DNA of 64,000 bases from Glaciimonas sp. (GTDB taxonomy: Bacteria; Pseudomonadota; Gammaproteobacteria; Burkholderiales; Burkholderiaceae_D). Position numbers and translations under genes: made by a program. Under the pieces are notes generated by a model. That model was not told the DNA's origin. It searched no databases and saw only the letters and a program-made list of their open reading frames with translations. Positions 37,353-47,503 of the stretch are shown piece by piece. Where the stretch lies: NCBI GenBank assembly GCA_012927585.1, contig JABBOY010000025.1, forward strand, positions 62,001 to 126,000. Reading direction: 5' to 3'. Numbering within the stretch: the first letter of the stretch is position 1; each line of letters starts with the position of its first letter.

Positions 37353-38833
37353 TGAAACCCGCAGAACCGCTTCTCATCCTCCTTGCCCGCGAAATACCGC
37401 AAACCGGCCTCCAGGAATTTACCCGTTTGTGCGCTGATTGCCTGGATTCCGGCGATAGGATACTCACGCTTTTCGGCCGACCCGACGGCGGCGAAGACGT
37501 TATCGTGAGCGCGGTGATAGAAGGAGTTGGCGGCCGCCTTTCGGTGCTGCGGGCCAAGGCAAAGCGCGGCGAACGGTTCGATTCGCTCACACTCCGGTAC
37601 CCGGCAGTACACATGTTCGAGCGCGAACTCTGGGAGCAGATGGACATTACTCCTGCAGGGCATCCCTGGCTCAAGCCGATTCGCCATGAAGGTGCGCGCC
37701 AGCAGCACATGACGGACTACCCATTTTTCCAGGTGCGCGGGGCAGAGGTGCATGAGGTTGGGGTAGGACCGATTCACTCAAGCGTAATCGAACCGGGACA
37801 TTTCCGTTTCATGTGCCTCGGTGAGCAGGTTCACCATCTGGAAATCCAGTTGGGCTATCAGCATCGGGGTGTCGAACAACTATTACTGCGCCGCAAGCCG
37901 CTCTTGCTGACATCTACCGTTGAATCCATCGTGGGTGACTCGAGCATTGCGTATGCCTGGGCCTACTGCGCTGCGCTGGAAGCGTTTTCGGAAACGGAAG
38001 TAAGCGTTGAGCAAGACCTTGTTCGCGGTGTAGCTCTTGAGTTGGAGCGGGTGGCGATGCACGTTGGAGCACTGGGCGGGATGTCCGGCGACATTGCCTT
38101 CTTGCAAGGCGGTGCGACCTATGGGCGGTTACGAACTGCAATCATTAACGCGTCCATGCTCATTTGTGGCAGTCGCTTTGGACGCGGCTGGCTCAGGCCG
38201 GGCGGTGTGCGGTTCGGACTGTCGGACGCGTTGCGACAGGACCTGCTTGCGACGCTCGCCGCGTTTGCGCGCGACTTTGCACAAGTCAACGAACTGATGC
38301 TCAGTGCACGTAGCGTGCAGGCCCGGCTTCAGAATGTTGGCGTCTTAAGTACAACTGCTGCCAGAGAAATCGGGATGGTCGGCCTTGCAGCGCGTGCCAG
38401 TGGCGTAGCTGTTGATACGCGAGTTAGCCTGCCTGGACGCCTGTATGACGCCTATCCTGTATCTCTTGCGACGGAGGAAAGCGGCGACTGTTGGGCGCGC
38501 CTGCGGCTACGCATGCGGGAGATCGACGAGTCCGTCCGTTGGGTCACGCAAATACTCGGAGAACCAGCTCTCGATCTGCGCGCCACAGCGCCTGGCGTGA
38601 CTAAAACGCTGCGCCCCGATATGCTCTGCGTTTCCGTTCGCGAAGGCTGCCGGGGAGAAGTTGTACATGTGATCGAGACAAAAAGCGATGGCAGCCTGCT
38701 TCACTATAAAGTTCAGGATCCATCACTCCAAAACTGGTTTGGCGAAGCTCTTTCCGTGAGAGATAACGAAATTTCAGACTTCCCAATCTGTAACAAGAGT
38801 TTTGATCTTTCCTACTGTGGAAATGATCTTTAG
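37352..38833 (+). CDS. Ehr complex large subunit G (NuoC-NuoD fusion) without Ni-Fe cysteines
   Basis: A 493-residue fusion: a NuoC-like part (about 1-125, ending ARQQHMTDYPFFQV) and a NuoD/HycE-like part (from VGPIHSSVIEPGHFRFMC). Hydrogenases carry two Cys pairs binding Ni-Fe. Here the first site reads TVESIVGDSSIAYAW (190-204) where HycE-type proteins have an RxCGxC motif, and the end reads PICNKSFDLSYCGNDL with Cys480 and Cys489 eight residues apart instead of DPCxxC. There is no processed C-terminal tail. It therefore cannot bind Ni-Fe in the normal way and is an Ehr-type protein. The partner and reaction are unknown. Confidence 0.87.
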   Translation: MKPAEPLLILLAREIPQTGLQEFTRLCADCLDSGDRILTLFGRPDGGEDVIVSAVIEGVGGRLSVLRAKAKRGERFDSLTLRYPAVHMFERELWEQMDITPAGHPWLKPIRHEGARQQHMTDYPFFQVRGAEVHEVGVGPIHSSVIEPGHFRFMCLGEQVHHLEIQLGYQHRGVEQLLLRRKPLLLTSTVESIVGDSSIAYAWAYCAALEAFSETEVSVEQDLVRGVALELERVAMHVGALGGMSGDIAFLQGGATYGRLRTAIINASMLICGSRFGRGWLRPGGVRFGLSDALRQDLLATLAAFARDFAQVNELMLSARSVQARLQNVGVLSTTAAREIGMVGLAARASGVAVDTRVSLPGRLYDAYPVSLATEESGDCWARLRLRMREIDESVRWVTQILGEPALDLRATAPGVTKTLRPDMLCVSVREGCRGEVVHVIETKSDGSLLHYKVQDPSLQNWFGEALSVRDNEISDFPICNKSFDLSYCGNDL

Positions 38834-38841
38834 GACAAACG

Positions 38842-39681
38842 ATGTTTAAATCGATCGCAGTCAGGGTTGCGCAAGGAACCCAATATATCAAGGACCCTCG
38901 AAAGGCAAATCCCGCAGGCTTTCGAGGCAAGCCCGTGATTAGCGCTGCAGCGTGTGAAGAAGGATGCACCGCTTGCGTGGCTTCGTGCCCGACGGGTGCG
39001 ATAACACTGACGGCCATGACGGAAATGCCCTCTCCCCCAACCCCTCTCCCGCAGGCGGGAGAGGGGAGCGAAGTGAGTCGCTACGCAACTTCCACGTTAG
39101 ATACAGTCAAGATCGATTTGGGGCGCTGCGTAATGTGCGGCGACTGCGAGCCGGCATGTCCGTCCGCCAAACTATCGTTTATAAACGATTTCAGACTGGC
39201 ATCCACGGAACGTACCGGACTTGTCGTCAGCGAATCGCGACCTCATATTGACCCGATCAAGGTGTCCTCCGCGCTACGCAGGAGGTTCGGTCGTTCGCTC
39301 AAGCTTCGGGTGGTTTCTGCTGGTGGATGCAACGGCTGCGAGCTTGAGATCAACGCGCTGTCGAATGTTAATTTCGACTTTGGAAGATACGGAATCGACA
39401 TCGTGGCGTCACCCCGGCATGCCGACGGCTTGGTGTTGTCGGGTGTGCTTAACCAGAATATGGCACAGTCGCTACAGCTATGCTGGGATGGGATTCCAGA
39501 TCCGAAGTTCGTTATCGCTGTCGGAGCATGCGCTATCTCCGGTAGCCCATTTGAAGGGGCAGCGGGAATCGAGCGCAGCTTCCTGGAGCGATTTACACCA
39601 TCGCTCTACATTCCAGGCTGTCCGCCGCACCCGCTAACATTTATTTGCGGGGTTCTCGACTTGCTTGGAATTCCAAGCTGA
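38842..39681 (+). CDS. Ehr complex fused ferredoxin (HyfH/NuoI) and small subunit (HyfI/NuoB)
   Basis: A 279-residue iron-sulfur protein. The first [4Fe-4S] motif is C38, C42, C45, C49; the second is C96, C99, C102, C106. The NuoB-like domain from about residue 150 has the proximal cluster Cys: C163 and C166 (GGCNGCELEINAL), C230 and C260 (PGCPPHP). Homologues are usually two proteins; here they are one chain. Residues about 63-78 (PSPPTPLPQAGEGSEV) are encoded by a palindromic repeat lying between the two clusters. It ends the operon, 8 bp after subunit G. Confidence 0.88.
   Translation: MFKSIAVRVAQGTQYIKDPRKANPAGFRGKPVISAAACEEGCTACVASCPTGAITLTAMTEMPSPPTPLPQAGEGSEVSRYATSTLDTVKIDLGRCVMCGDCEPACPSAKLSFINDFRLASTERTGLVVSESRPHIDPIKVSSALRRRFGRSLKLRVVSAGGCNGCELEINALSNVNFDFGRYGIDIVASPRHADGLVLSGVLNQNMAQSLQLCWDGIPDPKFVIAVGACAISGSPFEGAAGIERSFLERFTPSLYIPGCPPHPLTFICGVLDLLGIPS
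39028..39074 (+). repeat. REP-like palindrome inserted in frame inside a coding region
   Basis: cccctctcccgc (39041-39052) and gcgggagagggg (39055-39066) are perfect 12-bp arms two bases apart. The flanking ccctctcccccaa and agcgaagtgag are typical of a repeat normally found between genes in proteobacteria. It lies within the fused ferredoxin/NuoB-like gene and keeps the frame open. Confidence 0.8.
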
Positions 39682-39731
39682 AAAATGTAGTGTCCCAAAG
39701 TGCGGCCAACATAGTCGCACAATTTCTGTGC

Positions 39732-40298
39732 TCAAGCCTTAGGTAGTGTCACGCCCACCTGGCCCTGATATTTCCCATTGCGATCTTTGTAAGAAGTCTC
39801 GCATACCTCGTCCCCCTCAAAAAATAGCACTTGCGCGCAACCTTCGTTGGCATAAATCTTGGCCGGCAATGGCGTGGTATTGGAAAATTCCAGTGTCACA
39901 TAACCTTCCCACTCAGGCTCAAACGGGGTCACATTGACGATGATGCCGCAGCGTGCATAGGTCGACTTTCCCAGACAAATGGTCAACACGCTACGCGGAA
40001 TGCGGAAATACTCGATGGTGCGCGCAAGCGCAAATGAGTTGGGCGGGATAATGCACACATCGCTCTTGATATCGACGAAAGAGTTTTCATCGAAATTCTT
40101 GGGGTCCACGATGGTGCTGTTGATATTCGTAAAAATTTTGAATTCATTGGCGCAGCGGATATCGTAACCGTAGGAAGAAGTGCCATAGGAAACGATCTTT
40201 TGGCCGTTTTGCTCCCGCACCTGGCCAGGCTCGAAAGGCTCGATCATGCGGTGCTGTTGCGCCATGCGGCGGATCCAGTTATCGGATTTGATGCTCAT
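39732..40298 (-). CDS. dcd: dCTP deaminase
   Basis: Deaminates dCTP to dUTP, supplying dUMP for thymidylate synthesis. The 188-residue protein has the nucleotide motifs [25 protein letters not shown] (catalytic Glu region) and [12 protein letters not shown], and a normal length and C-terminus ([12 protein letters not shown]). It converges with the Ehr operon across about 50 bp. It is a single gene, read the same way as pnp and rpsO behind it. Confidence 0.95.
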   Translation of the reverse strand: MSIKSDNWIRRMAQQHRMIEPFEPGQVREQNGQKIVSYGTSSYGYDIRCANEFKIFTNINSTIVDPKNFDENSFVDIKSDVCIIPPNSFALARTIEYFRIPRSVLTICLGKSTYARCGIIVNVTPFEPEWEGYVTLEFSNTTPLPAKIYANEGCAQVLFFEGDEVCETSYKDRNGKYQGQVGVTLPKA

Positions 40299-40412
40299 AA
40301 TGGATGGTCGATTTTAACTAAAGTGAGTAAAAGGCCCAGAGCTTGTCTGCTATTGCTCGAATTACCAGCCCGTGATTTTACGCCTACTGCCGGCTCAGGC
40401 TTGCGCTAATGC

Positions 40413-40447
40413 AAAAAAACCGCCCAACTTTACAGTACGGGCGGTTT
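40413..40447 (-). terminator. Rho-independent terminator of pnp
   Basis: On the minus strand aaaccgccc pairs with gggcggttt around a 17-base loop, followed by a run of T (complement of the A-run at 40413-40419). It lies 25 bp after the pnp stop. Confidence 0.8.
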
Positions 40448-40471
40448 GGCACAGAAGCGGCCTGATTACTA

Positions 40472-42607
40472 TTATTGCGGTTGCTGTAGTGCAGCTTCCC
40501 CGGATTCTGCCGCTGCAGCTTTCATCGACAGTTTCAGGCGGCCACGGTCATCGGTTTCCAGTACCTTGACTTTGACTTGCTGGCCTTCTTTCAAATAGTC
40601 AGCGACCGCATTGACGCGTTCGTTGGCGATTTGGCTGATGTGCAGTAAGCCATCCTTGCCCGGCATGACTTGAACAATCGCGCCAAAATCGAGCAATTTC
40701 AGGACTGTGCCTTCATAGATCTTGCCGACTTCGACTTCGGCCGTCAATTCCATGATACGGCGCTTGGCTTCCTGTCCGGCGCTGGCATCGACCGACGCAA
40801 TAGTCACGATGCCTTCATCATTGATGTCGATCTGGGTGCCTGTTTCTTCGGTCAGTGCGCGGATTACTGCGCCGCCCTTGCCGATCACGTCACGGATTTT
40901 CTCCGGATTGATCTTGACCGTGATCAGGCGCGGTGCAAAGTCGGACAGCTCGGTTTTGCTGCCGTGCGGTACTGCTTCCTGCATCTTGCCCAGAATATGG
41001 ATGCGGCCTTCCTTGGCTTGCGCCAGCGCGACTTGCATGATTTCTTTGGTGATACCCTGGATTTTGATATCCATTTGCAGCGCAGTGATGCCTTCTGCAG
41101 TGCCAGCCACTTTGAAATCCATATCGCCCAGGTGATCTTCATCGCCCAGGATATCGCTCAGCACGGCAAACTTGCTGCCGTCCTTGATCAAGCCCATCGC
41201 GATGCCGGCTACGTGCGCTTTCATCGGCACGCCGGCATCCATCAGCGCCAGACAGCCGCCGCAGACCGAAGCCATCGAAGAAGAACCGTTCGATTCGGTT
41301 ATTTCCGACACCAGACGTACTGAATAGCTAAAATCTTCCGGTGCGGGCAAAGCGGCCAGAAGCGCGCGCTTGGCCAAACGGCCATGGCCGATTTCACGCC
41401 GTTTCGGAGTACCGACACGGCCGGTTTCGCCAGTGGCGAACGGAGGCATGTTGTAATGCAACATGAAGCGATCAGCGTATTCGCCCATCAAGGCATCGAT
41501 TTTTTGCTCGTCGCGCGCGGTTCCGAGAGTAGCAACAACCAAAGCCTGCGTTTCACCACGGGTGAACAATGCGGAGCCGTGCGTGCGCGGCAACACACCG
41601 GTGCGGATCGAAATCGGCCGTACAGTGCGGGTGTCGCGACCGTCGATGCGCGGTTCGCCGTCCAGAATCTGGGAACGCACGATTTTAGCTTCGAGGTCGA
41701 ACAGCATATTGCCAATTTCAGCCGCATCTGGAGCTGCTTCACTACGTGCTGCAGCTTGTTCGGCCAAGGTGGCAGATACGCTTGCGGTCGCTTCTTTGAG
41801 CTTGGCGGTGCGAGCTTGCTTTTCCTTGATTTGATAAGCAGCGCGCAACAGCGGCTCGGCGACGGCGGCAACTGCAGCAAGCAACGGCTCATTCTTGGCA
41901 GCAGGTGCCCACTGTACTTCCGGCTTGCCACCATCGCGCACCAGTTCGTGGATTGCGTCGATGACTGCTTTCATTTGTTCATGACCGAACATGACCGCAC
42001 CCAGCATGACTTCTTCCGACAACTGCTGGGCTTCCGATTCAACCATCAGTACAGCAAGTTCGGTGCCCGCAACCACCAGATTCATTTGGGAATTCACTAA
42101 CTGGGAGGTAGTCGGGTTCAACACATACTGACCATCGACATAACCGACGCGAGCAGCACCGACCGGGCCGTTGAAAGGCAGACCGGCCACACTTAGCGCG
42201 GCAGAAGCACCAATCATTGCCGCGATATCCGGGTCTATTTCAGGATTGACCGATAGCACATGAATAATGATCTGCACTTCATTCATGTAGCCCTCTGGAA
42301 ACAGAGGGCGGATTGGACGATCGATCAGACGCGAGGTCAATGTCTCTTTTTCCGAAGGACGACCTTCGCGCTTGAAAAAACCGCCGGGAATACGGCCGGC
42401 AGCATAAGTTTTCTCAACATAATCAACGGTCAAGGGGAAAAAATCCTGACCAGGCTTGGCATCTTTTCGCGCCACAACAGTAGCGAGCACAACCGTATCT
42501 TCAATCGATACCATGACTGCGCCAGAGGCTTGCCGTGCGATTTCGCCGGTTTCGAGCGTGACTTGGTGTTGGCCGTACTGGAAGGTTTTAGTGACTTTAT
42601 TAAACAC
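40472..42607 (-). CDS. pnp: Polyribonucleotide nucleotidyltransferase (PNPase)
   Basis: A 3'-5' phosphorolytic exoribonuclease and degradosome partner. The 711-residue protein has two RNase PH domains (about 1-210 and 310-545, the active one with [26 protein letters not shown]). A KH domain ([20 protein letters not shown], about 560-620) and an S1 domain ([23 protein letters not shown], about 620-695) follow. The order rpsO-pnp is conserved in bacteria; a hairpin lies between the two genes. Confidence 0.97.
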   Translation of the reverse strand: MFNKVTKTFQYGQHQVTLETGEIARQASGAVMVSIEDTVVLATVVARKDAKPGQDFFPLTVDYVEKTYAAGRIPGGFFKREGRPSEKETLTSRLIDRPIRPLFPEGYMNEVQIIIHVLSVNPEIDPDIAAMIGASAALSVAGLPFNGPVGAARVGYVDGQYVLNPTTSQLVNSQMNLVVAGTELAVLMVESEAQQLSEEVMLGAVMFGHEQMKAVIDAIHELVRDGGKPEVQWAPAAKNEPLLAAVAAVAEPLLRAAYQIKEKQARTAKLKEATASVSATLAEQAAARSEAAPDAAEIGNMLFDLEAKIVRSQILDGEPRIDGRDTRTVRPISIRTGVLPRTHGSALFTRGETQALVVATLGTARDEQKIDALMGEYADRFMLHYNMPPFATGETGRVGTPKRREIGHGRLAKRALLAALPAPEDFSYSVRLVSEITESNGSSSMASVCGGCLALMDAGVPMKAHVAGIAMGLIKDGSKFAVLSDILGDEDHLGDMDFKVAGTAEGITALQMDIKIQGITKEIMQVALAQAKEGRIHILGKMQEAVPHGSKTELSDFAPRLITVKINPEKIRDVIGKGGAVIRALTEETGTQIDINDEGIVTIASVDASAGQEAKRRIMELTAEVEVGKIYEGTVLKLLDFGAIVQVMPGKDGLLHISQIANERVNAVADYLKEGQQVKVKVLETDDRGRLKLSMKAAAAESGEAALQQPQ

Positions 42608-42744
42608 GGAGAGTTCCTTTCTAATTGCCGACAGAATTTCAGGCGCTGTCGTTCACCTCACCGCAGGTATCAAGTCAATGTTGACCTGACACCCTCTTGC
42701 TTTACTACAAACCGGCATTGCAATGCAGAATCCGCAAAATAGCA

Positions 42745-42778
42745 AAATGCCTGCGACAGCGAACTGGCGCAGGCATTT
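42745..42778 (-). terminator. Hairpin between rpsO and pnp
   Basis: aaatgcctgcg and cgcaggcattt are perfect 11-bp arms around a 12-base loop, followed on the minus strand by tgctatttt. In E. coli a hairpin here partly ends rpsO transcription and is an RNase III processing site for pnp; the same role is inferred. Confidence 0.7.
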
Positions 42779-42826
42779 CGGCTTATACAATCCGATAGCA
42801 ATGACGTGGACTACTTAGTTATCTGC

Positions 42827-43096
42827 TTATTTGCGCAAACCGAGCTTTTGAATCAGGTCGCGATAACGGCTTACGTTCTTGCTTTTTAGGTAAGAGAGCA
42901 GGCTTTTGCGACGGTTGACCATCATGATCAAGCCACGCCGTGAATGGTGATCCTTAACGTGTGTTTTAAAATGGCCGTTGAGGTCATTGATGCGCGCGGT
43001 CAGCAACGCAACTTGCACTTCCGGGGACCCAGTATCATTTTGGGCGCGAGCATTGTCTGCGACGATGGCAGCTTTTGCGGATTTTTCGATAGTCAT
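42827..43096 (-). CDS. rpsO: 30S ribosomal protein S15
   Basis: An 89-residue ribosomal protein that binds the central domain of 16S rRNA. The diagnostic motif [51 protein letters not shown] is present, read here in pieces: [29 protein letters not shown] and [10 protein letters not shown]. Length and ends are normal. It is the first gene before pnp. Confidence 0.97.
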   Translation of the reverse strand: MTIEKSAKAAIVADNARAQNDTGSPEVQVALLTARINDLNGHFKTHVKDHHSRRGLIMMVNRRKSLLSYLKSKNVSRYRDLIQKLGLRK

Positions 43097-43244
43097 AATG
43101 AACCTTTAACATGCGATGCACAGAGTAATTAACCCTACACACCGTGAACAAATAAATAAAAATCTGGTCTTAATTTAGACCAGACGCGCATTATAGCGGA
43201 AATACAAAGTCGATTCAAACCCTTGGTCACAACGAGGAAATCTT

Positions 43245-43781
43245 ATGAAAACATTGTTCAAACCGGCCCAACTAGTTTTACTGGCATGTATCTTGGCCAG
43301 TTTGTCTGGTTGCGCCAATTTTGGCGGGCCGGCCGTTACACCCGGCCAGAGTGAATCTGAAATCATCAGCAAGCTGGGCTCGCCCAGCGCACGCTATCAG
43401 GAAGGAAACGACAGTATTTTGGCGTATGTGCATGGCCCGTGGGGACAGCAAACCTATATGGCACGGCTGGATGCCAGCAGACGTCTAAAATCCTATGAGC
43501 AAGTTCTAACCACGCAAAAGTTCGCTACAGTAACGATCGGCGCCACAAACCAGGAAACTATCCTGCACACTTTCGGCAAGCCAGCTGAGACCTCTTACCT
43601 ATCGTTGTCAGACTTGACGGTGTGGACTTACCGCTACAAGGAAAGTGGCGTCTGGGATTCGATGATGCATGTCCATTTCGATCGCAATGGCATTGTGCAA
43701 AAAATGATGAACGGGCCGGATACTTGGCTGGAACCTCGGCAAGAATTGGTAGGCGGACATTTTTTCAATCGAATGCGGTAA
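43245..43781 (+). CDS. Outer-membrane lipoprotein with BamE/SmpA-like repeats
   Basis: A 178-residue protein with a lipoprotein signal; the lipobox is LSGC (Cys24). Two similar units follow, GQSESEIISKLGSPSARY (about 37-54) and GATNQETILHTFGKPAETSY (about 100-119), each like the small BamE/OmlA fold. True BamE has one such unit, so this is a duplicated relative rather than the assembly factor itself. It stands alone, divergent from rpsO. Confidence 0.75.
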   Translation: MKTLFKPAQLVLLACILASLSGCANFGGPAVTPGQSESEIISKLGSPSARYQEGNDSILAYVHGPWGQQTYMARLDASRRLKSYEQVLTTQKFATVTIGATNQETILHTFGKPAETSYLSLSDLTVWTYRYKESGVWDSMMHVHFDRNGIVQKMMNGPDTWLEPRQELVGGHFFNRMR

Positions 43782-43819
43782 AAAAAGCAGCATTCACGAA
43801 TTAAAACATACTACGCGTT

Positions 43820-43879
43820 GTATTTTTAAAAAACGCTTAAATATAATGCGGAAAGTTGATGTTTTATTAGCATACTCCC
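43820..43879 (+). repeat. 60-bp repeat family, copy E
   Basis: A gap-free 60-bp copy with atgcgg at positions 27-32 and ending atactccc. It lies between the convergent ends of the lipoprotein gene and leuA, 38 bp after the former. Confidence 0.8.
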
Positions 43880-43948
43880 AATAATTATTACATATTGAGA
43901 GTACATGCTAATACCCAACCGCTCATCGATACCGACCTAATACCGGCA

Positions 43949-45499
43949 TTACAACTGTGGATTGAGCTTTTCCGACTTCGATTGCAGCTTGTTCAATGCC
44001 GATAGATAGGCTTTAGCAGATGCCACCACGATGTCTGGGTCTGCGCCTATGCCATTGACGATACGCCCAGCCTTGGACAGGCGCATGGTGACTTCACCCT
44101 GGGCCTGGGTGCCGGTGGTAATGGCATTGACTGAGAACAGCAACAGTTCGGCGCCGCTGTGCGTAATCGATTCGATCGCATTGACGGTAGCGTCAACCGG
44201 GCCATTGCCCTGCCCTTCGCAAGAGGCTTCCTCGCCTTCAATCGAGAATACGACTTGCGCCACCGGTTGCTCGCCAGTTTCAGAATGCTGCGACAACGAG
44301 ACGAATCGATAGCATTCTTTTTCATGGGATTGCTGTTCGTCCGACACCAGAGAAATGATATCTTCGTCGAAAATATCGGATTTGCGGTCGGCCAGTTCCT
44401 TGAAGCGCGCAAATGCTGCATTAACTTCGGCTTCGGAATCAAGCGCGATGCCCAGATCGTCCAGCCGCTGCTTGAATGCGTTACGCCCAGACAATTTTCC
44501 CAAAATGATTTTGTTAGCCGACCAGCCGACATCTTCGGCGCGCATGATTTCATAGGTATCGCGCGCCTTCAGAACGCCGTCCTGATGGATGCCCGACGCG
44601 TGGGCAAACGCATTGGCGCCCACGATGGCCTTGTTCGGCTGTACCGCGAAACCGGTGATTTGCGACACTAATCTGGAAGCCGATATGATTTGCGTAGCAT
44701 CAATGCCCACTTCAAAATTAAAATAATCCTTGCGGGTGCGCAGTGCCATCACGACTTCTTCCAGCGCTGTATTGCCGGCGCGCTCACCCAAGCCATTGAT
44801 CGTGCACTCAATCTGCCGCGCACCGCCTATCATGACCCCGGCCAGCGAGTTGGCAACTGCCATCCCCAAGTCATTATGGCAATGCACCGACCAGATTGCC
44901 TGGTCCGAGTTCGGAATCCGCTCCCGCACGTTTTTCAGCATATTGCCGTACAACTCCGGCACACCGTAGCCGACCGTATCGGCAAAGTTGATGGTGGTAG
45001 CACCTTCGGCAATCACCGCCTCCAGTATCCGGCACAGGAAATCCATGTCGGAGCGGCTTGCATCTTCAGGGCTGAACTCGACATCGTCGGTGAATTTTCG
45101 CGCAAATCGCACCGCTTGTTTGGCTTGCTCAAACACTTGGTCGGGCGTCATGCGCAGCTTTTTTTCCATGTGCAGCGGCGAAGTCGCGATGAAAGTATGG
45201 ATACGAAAACGCTCGGCCGCTGCCAGCGCTTCGGCCGCGCGTGCAATATCGCGGTCGTTGGCACGCGACAGCGAGCACACAATCGAATCCTTGACGACGC
45301 CGGCGACCGCCTTGATCGATTCAAAATCACCTTGGGATGCGGCAGCAAAGCCTGCCTCGATGACATCGACGCGCATGCGTTCGAGTTGTTTGGCGATGCG
45401 GATTTTTTCATCCTTGGTCATCGAGGCACCGGGAGATTGCTCTCCATCGCGCAAGGTAGTGTCGAATATGATGAGCTTTTCTGCTGAATTTGCGGCCAT
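43949..45499 (-). CDS. leuA: 2-isopropylmalate synthase
   Basis: The first step of leucine synthesis, joining acetyl-CoA and 2-oxoisovalerate. The 516-residue protein has the HMGL-type TIM barrel ([17 protein letters not shown] at 8-24; metal His in [17 protein letters not shown]) and a C-terminal allosteric domain that senses leucine. The substrate 2-oxoisovalerate comes from the ilvBNC genes upstream on the same strand. pssA and psd lie between, an arrangement typical of Burkholderiales. Confidence 0.96.
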   Translation of the reverse strand: MAANSAEKLIIFDTTLRDGEQSPGASMTKDEKIRIAKQLERMRVDVIEAGFAAASQGDFESIKAVAGVVKDSIVCSLSRANDRDIARAAEALAAAERFRIHTFIATSPLHMEKKLRMTPDQVFEQAKQAVRFARKFTDDVEFSPEDASRSDMDFLCRILEAVIAEGATTINFADTVGYGVPELYGNMLKNVRERIPNSDQAIWSVHCHNDLGMAVANSLAGVMIGGARQIECTINGLGERAGNTALEEVVMALRTRKDYFNFEVGIDATQIISASRLVSQITGFAVQPNKAIVGANAFAHASGIHQDGVLKARDTYEIMRAEDVGWSANKIILGKLSGRNAFKQRLDDLGIALDSEAEVNAAFARFKELADRKSDIFDEDIISLVSDEQQSHEKECYRFVSLSQHSETGEQPVAQVVFSIEGEEASCEGQGNGPVDATVNAIESITHSGAELLLFSVNAITTGTQAQGEVTMRLSKAGRIVNGIGADPDIVVASAKAYLSALNKLQSKSEKLNPQL

Positions 45500-45528
45500 G
45501 CTGTGCTCCTGATTAAGACGCGAGATTT

Positions 45529-46413
45529 CTATTTGATATCGATATCATCGTCGTTCGATTCCGTTTTGGTCTGGATGATGCTGACCGGCTTGCCCTTGAA
45601 CAAACGCCAGAAATACAGCACATATCCGGACAAGCCATACATGACAAATAAGCCAAACAAAACCTTGGGTGGATCGCTCGAGACCGCAACATAAGCCAAC
45701 ACAACCAGCAGAGGCGCGATGAAGGGGACGGACTTCCGGTAGTTGATGTCTTTAAAACTATAAAACGGGACGTTGGTGACCATCGTCAAGCCAGCTGAGA
45801 GCGTAATGGCCCAGGCAATCCAGGTGTATATGGCACCGACCAAATACAAATCGTCCATCAGCCAGACAAAACCCGCCACCAGTGCGGCGGCGGCGGGGCT
45901 GGGCAAGCCCTGGAAATAGCGTTTGTCTACCACCGTGATGTTGGTATTGAAACGCGCCAAACGCAAGGCAGCCCCAGCGCAATAAACAAAAGCGGCCAGC
46001 CAGCCGAGTTTGCCCATGCCGCGCAAAGACCACTCGTAGACCACCAGTGCGGGCGCGGCGCCAAATGACACCATATCGGACAAACTATCGTACTGCGCAC
46101 CGAATTCGCTCTGAGTATGCGTCAGGCGGGCAATCCGGCCATCCAGGCTGTCAAGCACCATAGCAACAAAAATGGCAATTGACGCATGATCGAATTTCAG
46201 GTTCATGGCCATCACGATGGCGTAGAATCCGCAAAACAGTGCCGCAGTGGTCACCGCATTGGGCAACAGATAAATGCCGCGGCGCGGCAACCGGCGAACA
46301 GCATTCCCGTCTTGATCCAGCGATACTCCGCGCAATAATTTATTTTTTGCACGAAACGCCTTTGACGACAGGCTGATGCTGCTTTTCGCTTTACGACGAT
46401 TAAAAATAGTCAT
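45529..46413 (-). CDS. pssA: CDP-diacylglycerol-serine O-phosphatidyltransferase
   Basis: Makes phosphatidylserine at the inner membrane. The 294-residue protein has the CDP-alcohol motif [20 protein letters not shown] followed by LSD, fitting DGxxAR-x8-Gx3Dx3D. About six to eight helices follow. It is the type II membrane enzyme and lies 37 bp downstream of psd, which decarboxylates its product. Confidence 0.94.
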   Translation of the reverse strand: MTIFNRRKAKSSISLSSKAFRAKNKLLRGVSLDQDGNAVRRLPRRGIYLLPNAVTTAALFCGFYAIVMAMNLKFDHASIAIFVAMVLDSLDGRIARLTHTQSEFGAQYDSLSDMVSFGAAPALVVYEWSLRGMGKLGWLAAFVYCAGAALRLARFNTNITVVDKRYFQGLPSPAAAALVAGFVWLMDDLYLVGAIYTWIAWAITLSAGLTMVTNVPFYSFKDINYRKSVPFIAPLLVVLAYVAVSSDPPKVLFGLFVMYGLSGYVLYFWRLFKGKPVSIIQTKTESNDDDIDIK

Positions 46414-46450
46414 GCAATTCCATTCTGGTGATATCTGATTGTTGCAGGAA

Positions 46451-47089
46451 TCAAAATTCGGCCAAAATTGTTTCAGTTGCCGAAACCTTGTCGCCTACCG
46501 CGACTTTGGGTTTCGCGGTCAGCGGCAGATAGACATCAACCCGTGAGCCAAAACGAATGAATCCATAACGCTGCCCGCGCTGCAAGTTATCGCCTGCTTT
46601 GACATAACACAGGATGCGACGGGCAATCAGTCCAGCCACCTGCACGCAGGTAACAGTTTGACCATTCGAAGCAGTGATCGTTAGCGCATTGCGCTCATTT
46701 TCCGTCGATGCCTTGTCGAGGTCGGCATTGACGAATTTTCCGGGGAAATACTGCACGTTCACAATCTCGCCGTCAACCGGCGCCCGATTCGAATGGACGT
46801 TAAACACATTCATAAAGACGCTGATTTTAAGCGCTTCACGCCCGGCATAAGGATCGTGCGCTTTTTCCACCACTACGATCCGGCCATCGGCTGGAGACAA
46901 TACCGCATTGGGCTGTTGCGGAATAATCCGGGCAGGATCGCGAAAAAATTGCAAAACAAACAAGGCAATGATCCAGAATGGAATCGATATTGCCACTGAG
47001 TAAGTACTAACGACAATGGCAACTACAAAGGCAATCGCCAAAAACGGCCAACCTTCGCGGGCGATGATCGGATGAGGATAATTATTCAA
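46451..47089 (-). CDS. psd: Phosphatidylserine decarboxylase proenzyme, short form
   Basis: Converts phosphatidylserine to phosphatidylethanolamine. The 212-residue precursor has an N-terminal membrane hairpin (about 18-48) and the His-containing region [14 protein letters not shown]. The self-cleavage site is [11 protein letters not shown] near the C-terminus, where the Ser becomes the pyruvoyl group. Its short size marks the type II (Sinorhizobium-like) class. It is followed directly by pssA. Confidence 0.94.
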   Translation of the reverse strand: MNNYPHPIIAREGWPFLAIAFVVAIVVSTYSVAISIPFWIIALFVLQFFRDPARIIPQQPNAVLSPADGRIVVVEKAHDPYAGREALKISVFMNVFNVHSNRAPVDGEIVNVQYFPGKFVNADLDKASTENERNALTITASNGQTVTCVQVAGLIARRILCYVKAGDNLQRGQRYGFIRFGSRVDVYLPLTAKPKVAVGDKVSATETILAEF

Positions 47090-47296
47090 ATAATAGCTCC
47101 GGTAGCGAGGCTTTTGCCCCGTATTGTAATGTGTAATTCCATTTCCAAATCAGTCGGGCAGCGCCAGCTTCGCTGCCATATTCGCATATTGTCTGCAGTC
47201 CCGACCTTCATGCGATGATCGTGGCAAATATGAAAATGACATAACAAATATTCTGGCTGGCAAGTATAACGTCAATTTCCTGCGACGAAAACCGCG

Positions 47297-47503
47297 CTAT
47301 TTCTCTGCATCTTCTAGCCTGCGCTTTTGCTGCTCGGCGTGCTGCATGATCTGGTTTTCCACAGACCTGGCCTGTTCCAGCGCTTTCACCGGCTCCATAA
47401 GCGGATTATTTTCGGGCGGCACCGGCTTGGAACAGGACGTTAAACTGAGCAACAGCAACAGCCCGATGATTTTGAACAGGATGCCCATAATCTGTCGCAT
47501 CAT
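47297..47503 (-). CDS. Small lipoprotein
   Basis: A 68-residue product. The signal is hydrophobic (ILFKIIGLLLLLSLTSC) with a lipobox LTSC at Cys24, followed by a helical, charged tail rich in Glu and Gln. The start overlaps the SIMPL gene stop by 4 bp, so the two are co-translated. The function is unknown. About 200 bp without a gene separate it from psd. Confidence 0.7.
   Translation of the reverse strand: MMRQIMGILFKIIGLLLLLSLTSCSKPVPPENNPLMEPVKALEQARSVENQIMQHAEQQKRRLEDAEK

Noticed and set aside
32355-39681. A functional [NiFe] hydrogenase-4 or formate hydrogenlyase
   Set aside because: The large subunit lacks both Ni-Fe Cys pairs, and there is no formate dehydrogenase or maturation gene nearby.
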